The notes beneath the pieces are model-generated. The model ran no database searches, was not told where the DNA came from, and saw only the letters and a program-made list of their open reading frames with translations. Shown here one piece after another: positions 8,521 to 19,614 of a DNA stretch of 44,946 bases. How positions within the stretch are numbered: the first letter of the stretch is position 1; each line of letters begins with the position of its first letter. The DNA lies in the NCBI GenBank assembly GCA_004293445.1, contig RDYP01000019.1, forward strand, positions 1 through 44,946, in the 5' to 3' direction. Source of the DNA: Verrucomicrobiota bacterium (GTDB lineage: Bacteria > Verrucomicrobiota > Verrucomicrobiia > Verrucomicrobiales > Akkermansiaceae). A program made the position numbers and the translations under genes.

Positions 8521-9852
8521 ATGAGGGATCGATGGTTTCATGGGCCTTGCGGCACTGCAGGTCGGGGGCAGGTATGGAGCTGGATTTCCTACGACGTGGC
8601 GAACCAGTCATTCACGCTGATCGTCAACACGATGCTGTTTTCGATTTTTTTCGCCCAAGTCGTGGTGAGAGACGAGACGACGGATGATCGGTGGTGGGCG
8701 CTTGCCTATGGTGGCAGCATGCTGGCTGCTGCGATTGGTTCGCCGTGGATTGGTGCCGTGGCGGATGATCGGGGATGGAAAAAGGCGGGGCTGATCGCGA
8801 CGGGCTTGCTGTGTGGCATCTGCACCTGCGGTTTGGCATGGATCGGGCCGGGACAGATTGCCTTGGCCATGCTGCTTTACGTGCCGGCGAATTTTGCGTT
8901 CGCGATCGGTGAAAATTTTCTGGCGAGTTTTTTGCCATCCTTGGCGAGTGAGGAAGAGGTGGGTGAGCTCAGCGGTTTTTCGTGGGGCGTTGCCTATGTC
9001 GCGGCCTTCTTGCTGCTTGTGGTAACTGCGGGTGGGATGTCCTTGTTCGGATGGACGGGGCCGGATCAGTGGCGTCCCTTTTTCGTCGTCGCGGGTTTGT
9101 GGTTTCTTGGGTTCATGGTGCCGACGCTGCTGTGGCTGCGTGAGCCGCCGGTTTCGCCTGGGCGAGTTTTGGTGGCGGGTCGATCCTGGTGGTCGACTGG
9201 GTTTGCCCGCCTGATTGATATCTGCCGGCATTTGCGCAGCCATCGCGATTTGGCGGTTTTGATGGCGGCCTCCTTCTTTTTCGCGACAGGGATGAGCGTG
9301 ATGGTGTCGTTCGCGAGCAAGCTGGCTGGTGAGTATGGTTTCAAAGAAGTGCAGATGGTGGTGTTCATCGCGGTGATCACGGTTTCCGGGGTGGTTGGAA
9401 CTCTCGTGCCGATGCGGTTTCAGGATCGGCTGGGTCATCGGGCCACGTCTGCCTTGTTGTTGGCCCTGTGGATTGTGGCGATTTTGGGTTTCGCGGCTTA
9501 CGCACATCTTTACGAGGCGCATCGAGAGGGCGGGGGTGGTTCGGATTATCCCACGTGGCCACTATGGGTGGTGGGGAATGTGATGGGGTTCGGTCTGGGT
9601 TCGCTGGGGGCGGCCAATCGGGCTTTTGTCGCTTATCTCGCTCCGTCCGGGAAATCGGCGGAGACTTTCGGAGTTTGGGGTTTGATGATCAAGCTGGCGG
9701 CGGTGATGACTTTTCCTTTCGCCTGGGTGAAAGACACGGCCGGGAGTCCTCGGGCCTTGCTGCTGCTGGCGTTGTTTCTAGTGGTGGGTTTGTTGCTGAC
9801 CTGGTGCGTTGATGAAAAGAGGGGGCGGGCCTTGGCAGGTGGGGCGAGTTGA
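8521..9852 (+). CDS. UMF1/Atg22-like major facilitator transporter
   Basis: A 443-residue polytopic membrane protein. The opening SWISYDVANQSFTLIVNTML matches the conserved first helix of the UMF1 (Atg22-like) branch of the major facilitator superfamily, whose bacterial substrates are mostly unknown. About twelve hydrophobic segments are visible, with the usual charged loop GAVADDRGWKK after helix 2. ATG 8521 follows a purine-rich GAGGGTGG and gives a natural N-terminus; the frame is open further upstream without family character. It ends 78 bases before the FmdB gene. Confidence 0.85.
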   Translation: MRDRWFHGPCGTAGRGQVWSWISYDVANQSFTLIVNTMLFSIFFAQVVVRDETTDDRWWALAYGGSMLAAAIGSPWIGAVADDRGWKKAGLIATGLLCGICTCGLAWIGPGQIALAMLLYVPANFAFAIGENFLASFLPSLASEEEVGELSGFSWGVAYVAAFLLLVVTAGGMSLFGWTGPDQWRPFFVVAGLWFLGFMVPTLLWLREPPVSPGRVLVAGRSWWSTGFARLIDICRHLRSHRDLAVLMAASFFFATGMSVMVSFASKLAGEYGFKEVQMVVFIAVITVSGVVGTLVPMRFQDRLGHRATSALLLALWIVAILGFAAYAHLYEAHREGGGGSDYPTWPLWVVGNVMGFGLGSLGAANRAFVAYLAPSGKSAETFGVWGLMIKLAAVMTFPFAWVKDTAGSPRALLLLALFLVVGLLLTWCVDEKRGRALAGGAS

Positions 9853-9929
9853 AGGGGTTGGCGGACCTGTGGCTTGCACCGGGGCGGCCGCGTGGTATGG
9901 ATGCCGCCCCGGTTCGCGGGGATCACGCC

Positions 9930-10217
9930 ATGCCAAATTACGATTACGTCTGCCAGAGCTGCGACCACCGATTTGAGGTCTTTCAAAGCATGAACGATCC
10001 GAAGCTGGAGGATTGCCCGGTGGCGGGCTGCGGGGGCAAGGTGAGGCGTTTGCTGGGAACGGGATCGGGACTTATTTTCAAGGGTTCGGGATTTTACCAA
10101 ACGGACTACCGTTCCAGTTCTTACCAGCAAGGGGCGAAGCAGGAAGGCGGTGCTTCCTCATCGTCCGGGACGTCTGCTCCGGCGAGCCCGGCACCTGCTA
10201 CGAAGGCTGCCGAGTGA
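9930..10217 (+). CDS. FmdB-family zinc ribbon protein
   Basis: A 95-residue protein beginning MPNYDYVCQSCDHRFEVFQS, the hallmark of the FmdB/CxxC_CXXC_SSSS putative regulatory family. The first knuckle is CQSC; the second is CPVAGCGG rather than a strict CxxC. A GSGFYQTDYRS segment typical of the family follows, then a low-complexity Ser/Ala/Pro tail. The family is widespread and its function is not established. Confidence 0.87.
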   Translation: MPNYDYVCQSCDHRFEVFQSMNDPKLEDCPVAGCGGKVRRLLGTGSGLIFKGSGFYQTDYRSSSYQQGAKQEGGASSSSGTSAPASPAPATKAAE

Positions 10218-10221
10218 GCGT

Positions 10222-10240
10222 GCTTTCCAAAGCTGAAAGC
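10222..10240 (+). terminator. Weak hairpin after the FmdB gene
   Basis: GCTTTC and GAAAGC form a 6-bp stem with a 7-base loop just after the stop codon, followed by CTTTGCTAATTCT, which is only modestly T-rich. It could be a weak terminator or processing site. Confidence 0.25.
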
Positions 10241-10259
10241 CTTTGCTAATTCTCCGTCC

Positions 10260-10964
10260 ATGGCCGATGAAATCGAGTTGAAACCCAAGGGCAGTTGCCT
10301 TGGCAAGTTGGTCACTCTGGTTGCGCTTTGCGGGGTGGCCGGGTTGGCGGTGGCCTTGTATTTTGTGGTCCGGGCGCAGGACATGTCGGACATCAAGCGC
10401 GGTGCCTCTGGCCGGCCGGCACGGGATTTGCGAGAGGTTTTGAAGAACTCGGTCGACCGCGGTTATCCTTTGACGCTGAGCGAGGAGGAGATCAACCGCT
10501 ACCTGAAGCAGACCCTGTTGGCGAAGCAGGGTGGGGTTTTGGGCGAGGCGGTGACGGTCGATGGCGTCCGGGTCCGGTTGGAGGAAGGGCGGGCGGAAAT
10601 TGTGATCGAGCGGTCGGTGATGGGTTGGCCGCTGACCCTGTCGATGTTCGTGCGGGTGGAGCAGACCGTGGGCATGAAGGGGGCGACGAGCACTTCGATT
10701 TTGCGCGATGGTGGGCCCTTCCTGCCCGAGGTGCCGAGGTTGGCGATGTTGGTCAAAGGCGGAAGATTTGGGCAGTTGGTGGTTCCTCAGGGTTTCTTGC
10801 TGCTGGTGCTGCCGTCTTTCGACAAGCTGGCGAAATTGTATGCGGCCGAGTTGGAGTTGGGGTTTCAGGAAATGTCGCGGATCTCGATCATCGACGGCAA
10901 GCTGGAGCTCGATCCACGGCCCGATGCCGGGAAGGGATTGCCCGGGGAGCGCGATGTGTTTTGA
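10260..10964 (+). CDS. Unrecognised membrane-anchored protein
   Basis: A 234-residue protein I cannot assign. A single hydrophobic segment (about residues 16-37, LVTLVALCGVAGLAVALYFVV) follows a short charged N-terminus, suggesting an N-in anchor with the remainder outside the cytoplasm. The extracytoplasmic part has a helical start (LREVLKNSVDRGYPLTLSEEEINRYLKQ) and then alternating beta-like strands. That layout resembles small lipid-transfer or YpmS-like envelope proteins, but this is only a structural guess. It overlaps the next gene, so the two are probably co-translated. Confidence 0.65.
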   Translation: MADEIELKPKGSCLGKLVTLVALCGVAGLAVALYFVVRAQDMSDIKRGASGRPARDLREVLKNSVDRGYPLTLSEEEINRYLKQTLLAKQGGVLGEAVTVDGVRVRLEEGRAEIVIERSVMGWPLTLSMFVRVEQTVGMKGATSTSILRDGGPFLPEVPRLAMLVKGGRFGQLVVPQGFLLLVLPSFDKLAKLYAAELELGFQEMSRISIIDGKLELDPRPDAGKGLPGERDVF

Positions 10965-12408
10965 GATGTCGGCCCGTGTCGTCAGCCTGTTCTTGCTCTC
11001 CGTCGCGGTGCTGGACGGCCAGGATTCGGCGTCGTCTGGCGGGCTGTCTCCTGCCGCGCCCGTGACGCGTCCCAGTGGCTCAGAACGCGCGATTAGCCGT
11101 TCCGAGATGTTTCGGGTGGCTGGCGGCGACAGCGAGCGGCGGGGATCGGTCGCCTTGTTTCTGGAGAAGGTCCGCGATGACTTTGAAGATTTGTTGCGTG
11201 ATCGCGATGCTTCCGAGGAGGGGCGGGTTGCTGAGAAAGGTGGCTTCGCCGAGGTGGCGCCGAGGCCTGATGATTTTGTCGTGCCGGTCGATGTCGTATT
11301 GCTGGGTAAAGAAGCGGACGAACCCGTGCCCCAGGCGATCGGCTTCGATTTGCGGTTCACGGAAGACTCGTTTTTGCTGCGACTGCGAGTTCACTTGGGC
11401 GGTGGGATTGATGAACTGGCATTGGAGCGGGCGGCGCTGACGGTATTGCTTTACGAGCGTTCGCTGCGGGGTTTGAAGCCTGGTGCTTTCGATGATCCGC
11501 TGTTGGTCAGGCCGTGGCTGGTCGAGGGCTTGCTTGAGGCCGCGCGTTGGCGTGCCGGCCGAGCGGACCGTGGAATTTATGAAGGGGTCTTCCGTCGGGG
11601 AGGGGGCTTCACCTTGGATGAGCTGTTCGAATTGCCGGAGCATCGTTTCAAGCAGCTCGACGGTGCCTCGCGGCTCGCATTTCGCGCCCTGTCCGGGGCT
11701 CTGGTCATTGCCCTGCTGGAACAACCGGGCGGGCGGGGTGGGTTTCGTGTATTCTGTGACGATGCCGCGCGTTTTTCCGGAGAGATGCCGGTTTTGTTGC
11801 GCCGCCATTTCCCGGACTTGAATTTGTCGGAGCAAAGTCTGGCCAAGTGGTGGGCCTTGACGCTGGCCAAGTTGGTCGAGCCGAAGCTTTCGGAAGTTCT
11901 CTCGATCCGAGAAACTGAGGAAGCTCTGGTGGCTGGCCTGACCTTTCACGGGCGCGATGCGTCGGGCAAACCGGTGAAGCGTGGGATTGAAGAATGGCGG
12001 AGCCTCGTTGAGCTGGATCCGGCTGATCGCGTGGAGGACTTGCGGGTGGCCGGGGAGGCATTGACGCGGCTGAGCTATCGATGTTTCCCCTCCTATCGTC
12101 CGATGTTGGCGGAATATCAGAGGATCCTGCGTGAGCTGGGAGCCGGAGGGAATCCGGAGCTCGATTCTCGGCTGGCGGAGTTGGCGGAGCAGCGTCGAGT
12201 GCGGGTGGAGCGAGCCTTGCGGGCGCGTGATTACATGGATTATTTCGAAATTTCCCGTGCCCGAGATTTGAGTGGGGAGTTCGACGACTACCTAAGGCTC
12301 AAGCAGGAGTTGGAATTGCGGCCACGAACCGCGCGGAAGGACCGGATCTCGCTACGTCTCGACACGATGCAGCGTCTCTATGAAGCCCCACGAAAGCCGC
12401 GGCCTTGA
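10954..12408 (+). CDS. Unrecognised secreted protein
   Basis: A 484-residue protein beginning MCFEMSARVVSLFLLSVAVLDG, which looks like a signal peptide. ATG 10954 overlaps the previous stop by 11 bases and sits 4 bases after GGGGAG; ATG 10966 (480 residues) is equally possible. The mature part is rich in Arg, Glu and Leu, with a predicted beta-containing domain near residues 90-210 (VDVVLLGKEADEPVPQAIGFDL, then IDELALERAALTVLLYERSLRG), and a highly charged helical C-terminus. No motif I recognise is present. The coupled upstream gene suggests an envelope-associated pair. Confidence 0.65.
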   Translation: MCFEMSARVVSLFLLSVAVLDGQDSASSGGLSPAAPVTRPSGSERAISRSEMFRVAGGDSERRGSVALFLEKVRDDFEDLLRDRDASEEGRVAEKGGFAEVAPRPDDFVVPVDVVLLGKEADEPVPQAIGFDLRFTEDSFLLRLRVHLGGGIDELALERAALTVLLYERSLRGLKPGAFDDPLLVRPWLVEGLLEAARWRAGRADRGIYEGVFRRGGGFTLDELFELPEHRFKQLDGASRLAFRALSGALVIALLEQPGGRGGFRVFCDDAARFSGEMPVLLRRHFPDLNLSEQSLAKWWALTLAKLVEPKLSEVLSIRETEEALVAGLTFHGRDASGKPVKRGIEEWRSLVELDPADRVEDLRVAGEALTRLSYRCFPSYRPMLAEYQRILRELGAGGNPELDSRLAELAEQRRVRVERALRARDYMDYFEISRARDLSGEFDDYLRLKQELELRPRTARKDRISLRLDTMQRLYEAPRKPRP

Positions 12409-12472
12409 GGTATTTTCGCTGGACCCATGGGCGTGGTTTGACAAGCCAGAGGACGATTCGCAGGGTTTCGGC

Positions 12473-13567
12473 GTGAGCATCATCCAAAGCAGTCCCCTTG
12501 AGGCGCTCCATCTTCGGCTTGGCGCCCGCATGGTGCCATTCGCCGGGTGGAACATGCCGGTTCAATACAGCTCGATCATGGACGAGCATGGCTCGGTCCG
12601 CAGCGGGGTGGGAATTTTCGACATTTCCCACATGGGTCAGTTTTTTGTGACCGGTCTCGGCGCGATGGCTTGGTTGAATCGGATGCTAACCAACAATGTC
12701 GCCAAGCTGGCGGTCGGGGAAGGGCAGTATTCGATACTGCTCAATGAGAAGGGTGGTGTGATCGATGACCTGATCGTTTATCGCAATGGCGAGGATTCGT
12801 TTTTCCTCGTGGTGAACGCATCGATGATTGACGAAGATTTCTTCTGGATGGCCAAGCATCAGCCGGATGATGTGGAGTTGAGGAATGAAAGTTCGCTGTG
12901 GGCGGGGCTCGCGGTGCAGGGGCCTGAGGCGGTGGCGGCTTTCGCACGAGTCTGCCCGGGCGTCTCGCTCCCTCCACGCAACGGGATCGCGAGCTTCGTC
13001 GTGGACGGTGTGACTTTGCTGGTGTGTCGTACGGGTTACACCGGAGAAGATGGCTTCGAGTTTTTCAGTCCAGCGGCCGACGGTGAGCGCTGGTTCGAGG
13101 CCTTTGTGGCGGAGGGCGCGAAGCCTTGCGGCTTGGGCGCGCGGGACAGCTTGCGTTTGGAAATGGGCTACCCGCTCAATGGCTCGGATCTTTCGCCGGA
13201 GCGGACGCCGATTGAGGCGGGCCTTGGTTTTTTCGTGGACCTCGACAAAGGCGATTTCATCGGACGCGAGGTGCTGGCGCGTCAGAAATCCGAAGGCCCT
13301 GCGCTCAAGTTGGTGGCTCTGGAATACACTGAAAAGGGCGCTCCCCCGCGCTCGCACTATCCGGTGTGCGACGCTGGGGGCGAAGTGGTTGGTGAACTTT
13401 CGAGCGGCATTCTCTCGCCGAGTCTCGGGAAGGGGATCGGCATGGCCTACCTGCCCGCCGCGCTCGCGAAGATTGGCACCCAGCTGACCGTCGATGTCCG
13501 AGGCCGGAATTTCCCGGCGCGGGTCGTGAAGAAACCGTTTTACAAGCCCGCCGCGCAAAAAGCATAA
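12473..13567 (+). CDS. gcvT: GcvT, aminomethyltransferase (T-protein) of glycine cleavage
   Basis: A 364-residue T-protein, which transfers the aminomethyl carbon from lipoyl-GcvH to tetrahydrofolate, releasing ammonia and 5,10-methylene-THF. LGARMVPFAGWNMPVQYSS near the N-terminus, FDISHMGQ, and GGVIDDLIVYR with the catalytic Asp at about D98 are all conserved. GYTGEDGFEFF and GLGARDSLRLEMGYPLNGSD belong to the folate-binding part. I chose GTG 12473, which follows AGGG at a normal distance and gives the expected length; ATG 12380 would add 31 residues unlike the family. gcvH starts 15 bases after the stop. Confidence 0.94.
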   Translation: MSIIQSSPLEALHLRLGARMVPFAGWNMPVQYSSIMDEHGSVRSGVGIFDISHMGQFFVTGLGAMAWLNRMLTNNVAKLAVGEGQYSILLNEKGGVIDDLIVYRNGEDSFFLVVNASMIDEDFFWMAKHQPDDVELRNESSLWAGLAVQGPEAVAAFARVCPGVSLPPRNGIASFVVDGVTLLVCRTGYTGEDGFEFFSPAADGERWFEAFVAEGAKPCGLGARDSLRLEMGYPLNGSDLSPERTPIEAGLGFFVDLDKGDFIGREVLARQKSEGPALKLVALEYTEKGAPPRSHYPVCDAGGEVVGELSSGILSPSLGKGIGMAYLPAALAKIGTQLTVDVRGRNFPARVVKKPFYKPAAQKA

Positions 13568-13581
13568 GCAACCAACTCCCA

Positions 13582-13959
13582 ATGAACGTTCCTCAAAATC
13601 TCCGCTACAATACCTCCCATGAGTGGGTTCTCTTGGAAGGCGATACCGCTACGGTCGGCATCACCGATCACGCTCAGGAAGAGCTTACCGACGTCGTTTT
13701 CGTCGAACTGCCGCCGGTCGGTAAGTCGGTCGATGTGGGTGATCCGACCGCCGTGGTCGAGTCGGTCAAGGCCGCCAGCGACATTTACGCGCCGGTTTCC
13801 GGCGAGGTGGTTGAGGTGAATCCGGCGGTCGAAGCCGATCCTTCGCTCGTCAATACCGATCCCTATGGCAAGGGTTGGATTTTCAAGCTTCAGCTCAAGG
13901 ATGCCGGCCAGCTCGGCGATCTGATGGATGCGGCTGGCTATCAGGCGATGATCGGCTGA
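13582..13959 (+). CDS. gcvH: GcvH, lipoyl carrier protein of glycine cleavage
   Basis: A 125-residue H-protein that shuttles the aminomethyl group between GcvP, GcvT and lipoamide dehydrogenase. The lipoylation site is K63 in VVESVKAASDIYAPVSGEV. The start (YNTSHEWVLLEGDTATVGIT) and FVELPPVGKSVDVGD are canonical. It is followed immediately by a terminator hairpin. Confidence 0.97.
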   Translation: MNVPQNLRYNTSHEWVLLEGDTATVGITDHAQEELTDVVFVELPPVGKSVDVGDPTAVVESVKAASDIYAPVSGEVVEVNPAVEADPSLVNTDPYGKGWIFKLQLKDAGQLGDLMDAAGYQAMIG

Positions 13960-13986
13960 TGCCGTTCTTTGTTGGCATGTTTTTTT
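13959..13986 (+). terminator. Rho-independent terminator after gcvH
   Basis: ATGCC at 13959-13963 pairs with GGCAT at 13974-13978 across a 10-base loop, followed by a G and seven T residues at 13980-13986. The stem starts inside the gcvH stop codon. It should partly end gcvTH transcripts and reduce or separate gcvP expression. Confidence 0.7.
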
Positions 13987-14112
13987 CGAGGGGGCGGGTG
14001 ATTCGGGGATAATTGGCACAGGCTGATTCCCGGGGTTGCGCGCCCTGCTTTTTCGACTATTCAGGGCGGGCCGCCGCAGGTGTTTTGCCTTCTCCCGGTG
14101 GCATTTTTCATC

Positions 14113-16947
<2,835 letters not shown>

Positions 16948-16992
16948 TCACCGGTGGGGGTGGCAAGGCGCCGCTCCCCGCATTCGCCCAAG

Positions 16993-18294
16993 ATGCCCGA
17001 GATCGCCGAACCCGCCTATCCCCTGACGAAATCAGCCTTCACCCGGGCGCTGATGACGGGGCACGGCCGAGCGCTGATCCATGCGGAGCGGTGCGGGACG
17101 GACGAGGTCCGCGATGAGATCCTGAATGTGGCGCTGTTTCCGAAGGTCTTTGACACGCAGTGCAACGGCCTTGGCGAGGCGTGGCTGGCCCGGTTGTGCA
17201 CCATGGCCGGGCTGGTAGAGTCGATTGTTTCCCGGAATCAAGGGATGGTTCGCGATGACGGTTGGCTTCGCTGCGCGTTGCTGAAGGAGTTCGCATTGCA
17301 GGGGCATGCCGCTGCCCGCCTAGCACTTCGGGAAATGTGCCGCTTTGACGAAGAAATCAACGATCTGCTTGGTTGTAGAGAAATCGCGGAAGTCGAGGGA
17401 GAGGAGGGCTGGATCTTCGCCATTGAACGGATCGGTGAGAGGCTGCTTACAGACAAGGAGTTCTGGGCGGATTTCTCGTTGGTTCGGATGCTGGACGAAA
17501 GGGTGGGGGAAGGTCGGGCGATGGAAATTCTGGATCGGGAGAGCGTGGGGAATCCGAACGTCGCCGCCTATCGCAAAGCCGTGGTTTCATGGCAGACCCA
17601 ACGAGCCGCGAGACCTGACCGTTCGCCGCCGTCCATTGATGAACTGATCGGGAAGATCTCCACTTCAACAAAGCGAATCCCGAGGCTCTCGACCTTCGGG
17701 AAGCAGGCAAGCTCCGATGAACGCCGCAGGATCGCAGCTCTGGACCACACCAAGATGAGCCCGATCTCGCTGGAAAACTACTTGTGCTGTTTTCAGGGTT
17801 CGGGCTTTCCGGAATTCAGGGACGAATACCTAAAGCTTTTGTCGCACCCGGAGGAGCGGGTGCGATGGGGGGCGCACTCGGCGCTGTCTTATCATGAGGA
17901 GCCGCAGGTAAGGCAGGCGGCCTATGAAGCTCTCGCACGGGGAGAGGTCGCGCACTTCGTGAAGCTTCTTCGTCGAAGTGGTCTTGCAGAAGACGTGGAA
18001 GCGCTGCTCAGCGCGATCCGTGATCCACGCAACATGAGCAATGACGAAGAGGTCCACTGTGTGGTCGGGGCTCTAAGTGAGGTGGTAAGGAATAACGGGA
18101 ATCTTCATGACCTGCGCCTGTCGGTTTGGATCTATGAGAACAGTCCCTGCCGCATCTGCCGGTTGGATGCCGTGGAAATCATGGTGGATCGGGCGATTCT
18201 GCCCGGGTGGATTGCCACCGAGTGTCTGAGCGATGCTTACGAGGGCATCCGGGATAGAGTGGCGAAGTATCTGGGTGTGGAGCGGGCGTTCTGA
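16993..18294 (+). CDS. Unrecognised alpha-helical repeat protein
   Basis: A 433-residue soluble protein with no signal peptide or membrane segment. Its C-terminal half has HEAT-like helical pairs: FRDEYLKLLSHPEERVRWGAHSALSYH, then VRQAAYEALARGEVAHFVKLL. The N-terminal half is also helical (HGRALIHAERCGTDEVRDEI, HAAARLALREMCRFDEE). Such proteins usually act in protein-protein contact; nothing more specific is visible. It lies 45 bases after gcvP on the same strand, but its content does not suggest a glycine-cleavage role. Confidence 0.65.
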   Translation: MPEIAEPAYPLTKSAFTRALMTGHGRALIHAERCGTDEVRDEILNVALFPKVFDTQCNGLGEAWLARLCTMAGLVESIVSRNQGMVRDDGWLRCALLKEFALQGHAAARLALREMCRFDEEINDLLGCREIAEVEGEEGWIFAIERIGERLLTDKEFWADFSLVRMLDERVGEGRAMEILDRESVGNPNVAAYRKAVVSWQTQRAARPDRSPPSIDELIGKISTSTKRIPRLSTFGKQASSDERRRIAALDHTKMSPISLENYLCCFQGSGFPEFRDEYLKLLSHPEERVRWGAHSALSYHEEPQVRQAAYEALARGEVAHFVKLLRRSGLAEDVEALLSAIRDPRNMSNDEEVHCVVGALSEVVRNNGNLHDLRLSVWIYENSPCRICRLDAVEIMVDRAILPGWIATECLSDAYEGIRDRVAKYLGVERAF

Positions 18295-18434
18295 GGACCA
18301 TCTATTTTTTGCGGGATGCGGCAGATGGCGATGACGGTCTCGGGAGAGGATCCAATTTCAGGAAGGAGCCGACAAACGCAGATCTTGGGACATCGGGCTT
18401 TTCCTGCGTCCCTTGGGGTGATTGTTTCCCGGGG

Positions 18435-18932
18435 ATGTCTTCTTCACCGATCGATTGGGCCAGTTGGCGCGCCGAGATTCACGCCACGCTCATGTTTGTC
18501 GTCCGGGACGGCGAAATTCTGCTGATCGAAAAAAAGCGTGGGATCGGTGCCGGTAAGATCAATGGTCCCGGTGGCAAGATCGATCCCGGCGAAACTCCTC
18601 TGGAGTGCGCCGTCCGGGAGACCCGTGAGGAACTTGGCATCGATGTGCTACGACCGGTCAAATATGGCGAGTTGCATTTCGCAATGTCGGACATTCCAGA
18701 CATCCTTTGCCATGTTTTCCTCGCGCGGGATTTCATAGGCTCGCCGATTGAGACCGATGAGGCAAAGCCATTCTGGTGTCGCTTGGCGGATATTCCGTAT
18801 GATCGGATGTGGAAGGATGATATTGATTGGCTGCCTCATTTGATCGATGGTCGAAAATTCCACGGACGTTTTGTTTTCTCTGGTGAGGACGTTTTGTGGA
18901 AAGATCTTCGCTTGGATACTCACTGGTCTTGA
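18435..18932 (+). CDS. Nudix hydrolase, MutT/MTH1-like
   Basis: A 165-residue protein with a complete Nudix box: GKIDPGE, TPLECAV, then RETREELGI, matching Gx5Ex7REUxEExGU. The preceding INGPGGK resembles the oxidised-purine nucleoside triphosphatases of the MTH1/MutT group. The likely role is sanitising 8-oxo-purine nucleotides, but substrates of Nudix proteins cannot be fixed from sequence alone. ATG 18435 follows GGGG and gives a natural N-terminus. Confidence 0.83.
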   Translation: MSSSPIDWASWRAEIHATLMFVVRDGEILLIEKKRGIGAGKINGPGGKIDPGETPLECAVRETREELGIDVLRPVKYGELHFAMSDIPDILCHVFLARDFIGSPIETDEAKPFWCRLADIPYDRMWKDDIDWLPHLIDGRKFHGRFVFSGEDVLWKDLRLDTHWS

Positions 18933-18962
18933 GGCTCTGAGCCGGATATCGTTATTCTCCAT

Positions 18963-18981
18963 TCGTTGCCTTATGCAACGA
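18963..18981 (+). terminator. Hairpin after the Nudix gene
   Basis: TCGTTGC at 18963-18969 and GCAACGA at 18975-18981 make a perfect 7-bp stem with a 5-base loop, 30 bases after the stop. No T-run follows (TTGGTATAAAA), so this is a possible but not classical terminator. Confidence 0.35.
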
Positions 18982-18988
18982 TTGGTAT

Positions 18989-19022
18989 AAAAAAGAACCC
19001 GTCGTCCTCGGGGGGAGACGGG
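18989..19022 (-). terminator. Rho-independent terminator for the small HTH gene
   Basis: Read on the minus strand, CCCGTC (19022-19017) pairs with GACGGG (19003-18998), followed by TT, C and six T residues at 18994-18989. On the plus strand the same stem is followed by CTTTT, so it may work in both directions between the convergent Nudix and HTH genes. Confidence 0.75.
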
Positions 19023-19050
19023 CTTTTGGGTTGTTTGAAAGTTGGTGAGA

Positions 19051-19389
19051 TCAGAGTGCTGCTTTGAGAGCGTTGAACTGGGTCTTCATTTTTCCCAGTT
19101 CCCGTTCAGCGCGGGATATCTGTTCATGGAGAGCTTGGAGCTTTGCCAATTTTCTGCTGATCGGACCCGAGGCGGAGTTCGATGAGATGGCAAAAGCCTC
19201 CGTGCCGCCGACGCCCGAGCGGATCCAACTGGCGATGGTAAGAGGGGAAATCTTGAACTTCTTGGCCGCAGCGCTTTGACCGCCTCTGCCTTTATCTGCG
19301 TTGACCTTGTCGACAAAGGCGACAATTTCAGCTTTTTCTTTCGCAGAATAACGTCGGCCCTTCGCCGCATTTATTTTTGAGTTGCTCAT
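19051..19389 (-). CDS. Small HTH and coiled-coil protein, probably DNA-binding
   Basis: A 112-residue basic protein. Residues about 12-58 (RRYSAKEKAEIVAFVDKVN, then QSAAAKKFKISPLTIASWIRS) look like the helix-turn-helix of transposase-type or Psq/homeodomain-like proteins. After a Ser/Gly linker, residues about 78-112 (RKLAKLQALHEQISRAERELGKMK) form a short coiled coil. No catalytic domain is present, so this is a stand-alone DNA binder or a domesticated transposase N-terminus rather than an active transposase. It is flanked by its own terminator and by AT-rich sequence upstream. Confidence 0.7.
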   Translation of the reverse strand: MSNSKINAAKGRRYSAKEKAEIVAFVDKVNADKGRGGQSAAAKKFKISPLTIASWIRSGVGGTEAFAISSNSASGPISRKLAKLQALHEQISRAERELGKMKTQFNALKAAL

Positions 19390-19614
19390 GACTCCGAATG
19401 GCTAGTCATCGTCTTGAGATGCCGCAAGGGGAATTTTCAATAGTTGCACTTTTTGTATCTATTCCAGCGATTTGTGTCTCGGTGCGGAATGGTGATAAGG
19501 GATATGAAATTTAATTTTTTCTGCCCTTTTATTGAGGTGCGATGATTTTAGTGGAGTTCAAAAGCACATCGCTAGAATGGGGGATGTGTTTTGATGAGAT
19601 ACTGCTTTGGATCT
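19390..19614. other. AT-rich intergenic stretch
   Basis: About 225 bases, clearly more AT-rich than the surroundings, between two minus-strand genes. It should hold the promoter of the small HTH gene and the end of the downstream operon transcript. I see no convincing gene, repeat or structured RNA in it. Confidence 0.4.

Noticed and set aside
12409-12472. Glycine riboswitch or promoter before gcvT
   Set aside because: Only 64 bases separate it from the previous gene and no tandem aptamer core is visible. A TTGACA at 12438 has no good -10 partner.
19051-19389. Active insertion sequence
   Set aside because: Only a DNA-binding part is present; there is no catalytic domain and no terminal inverted repeats are evident.
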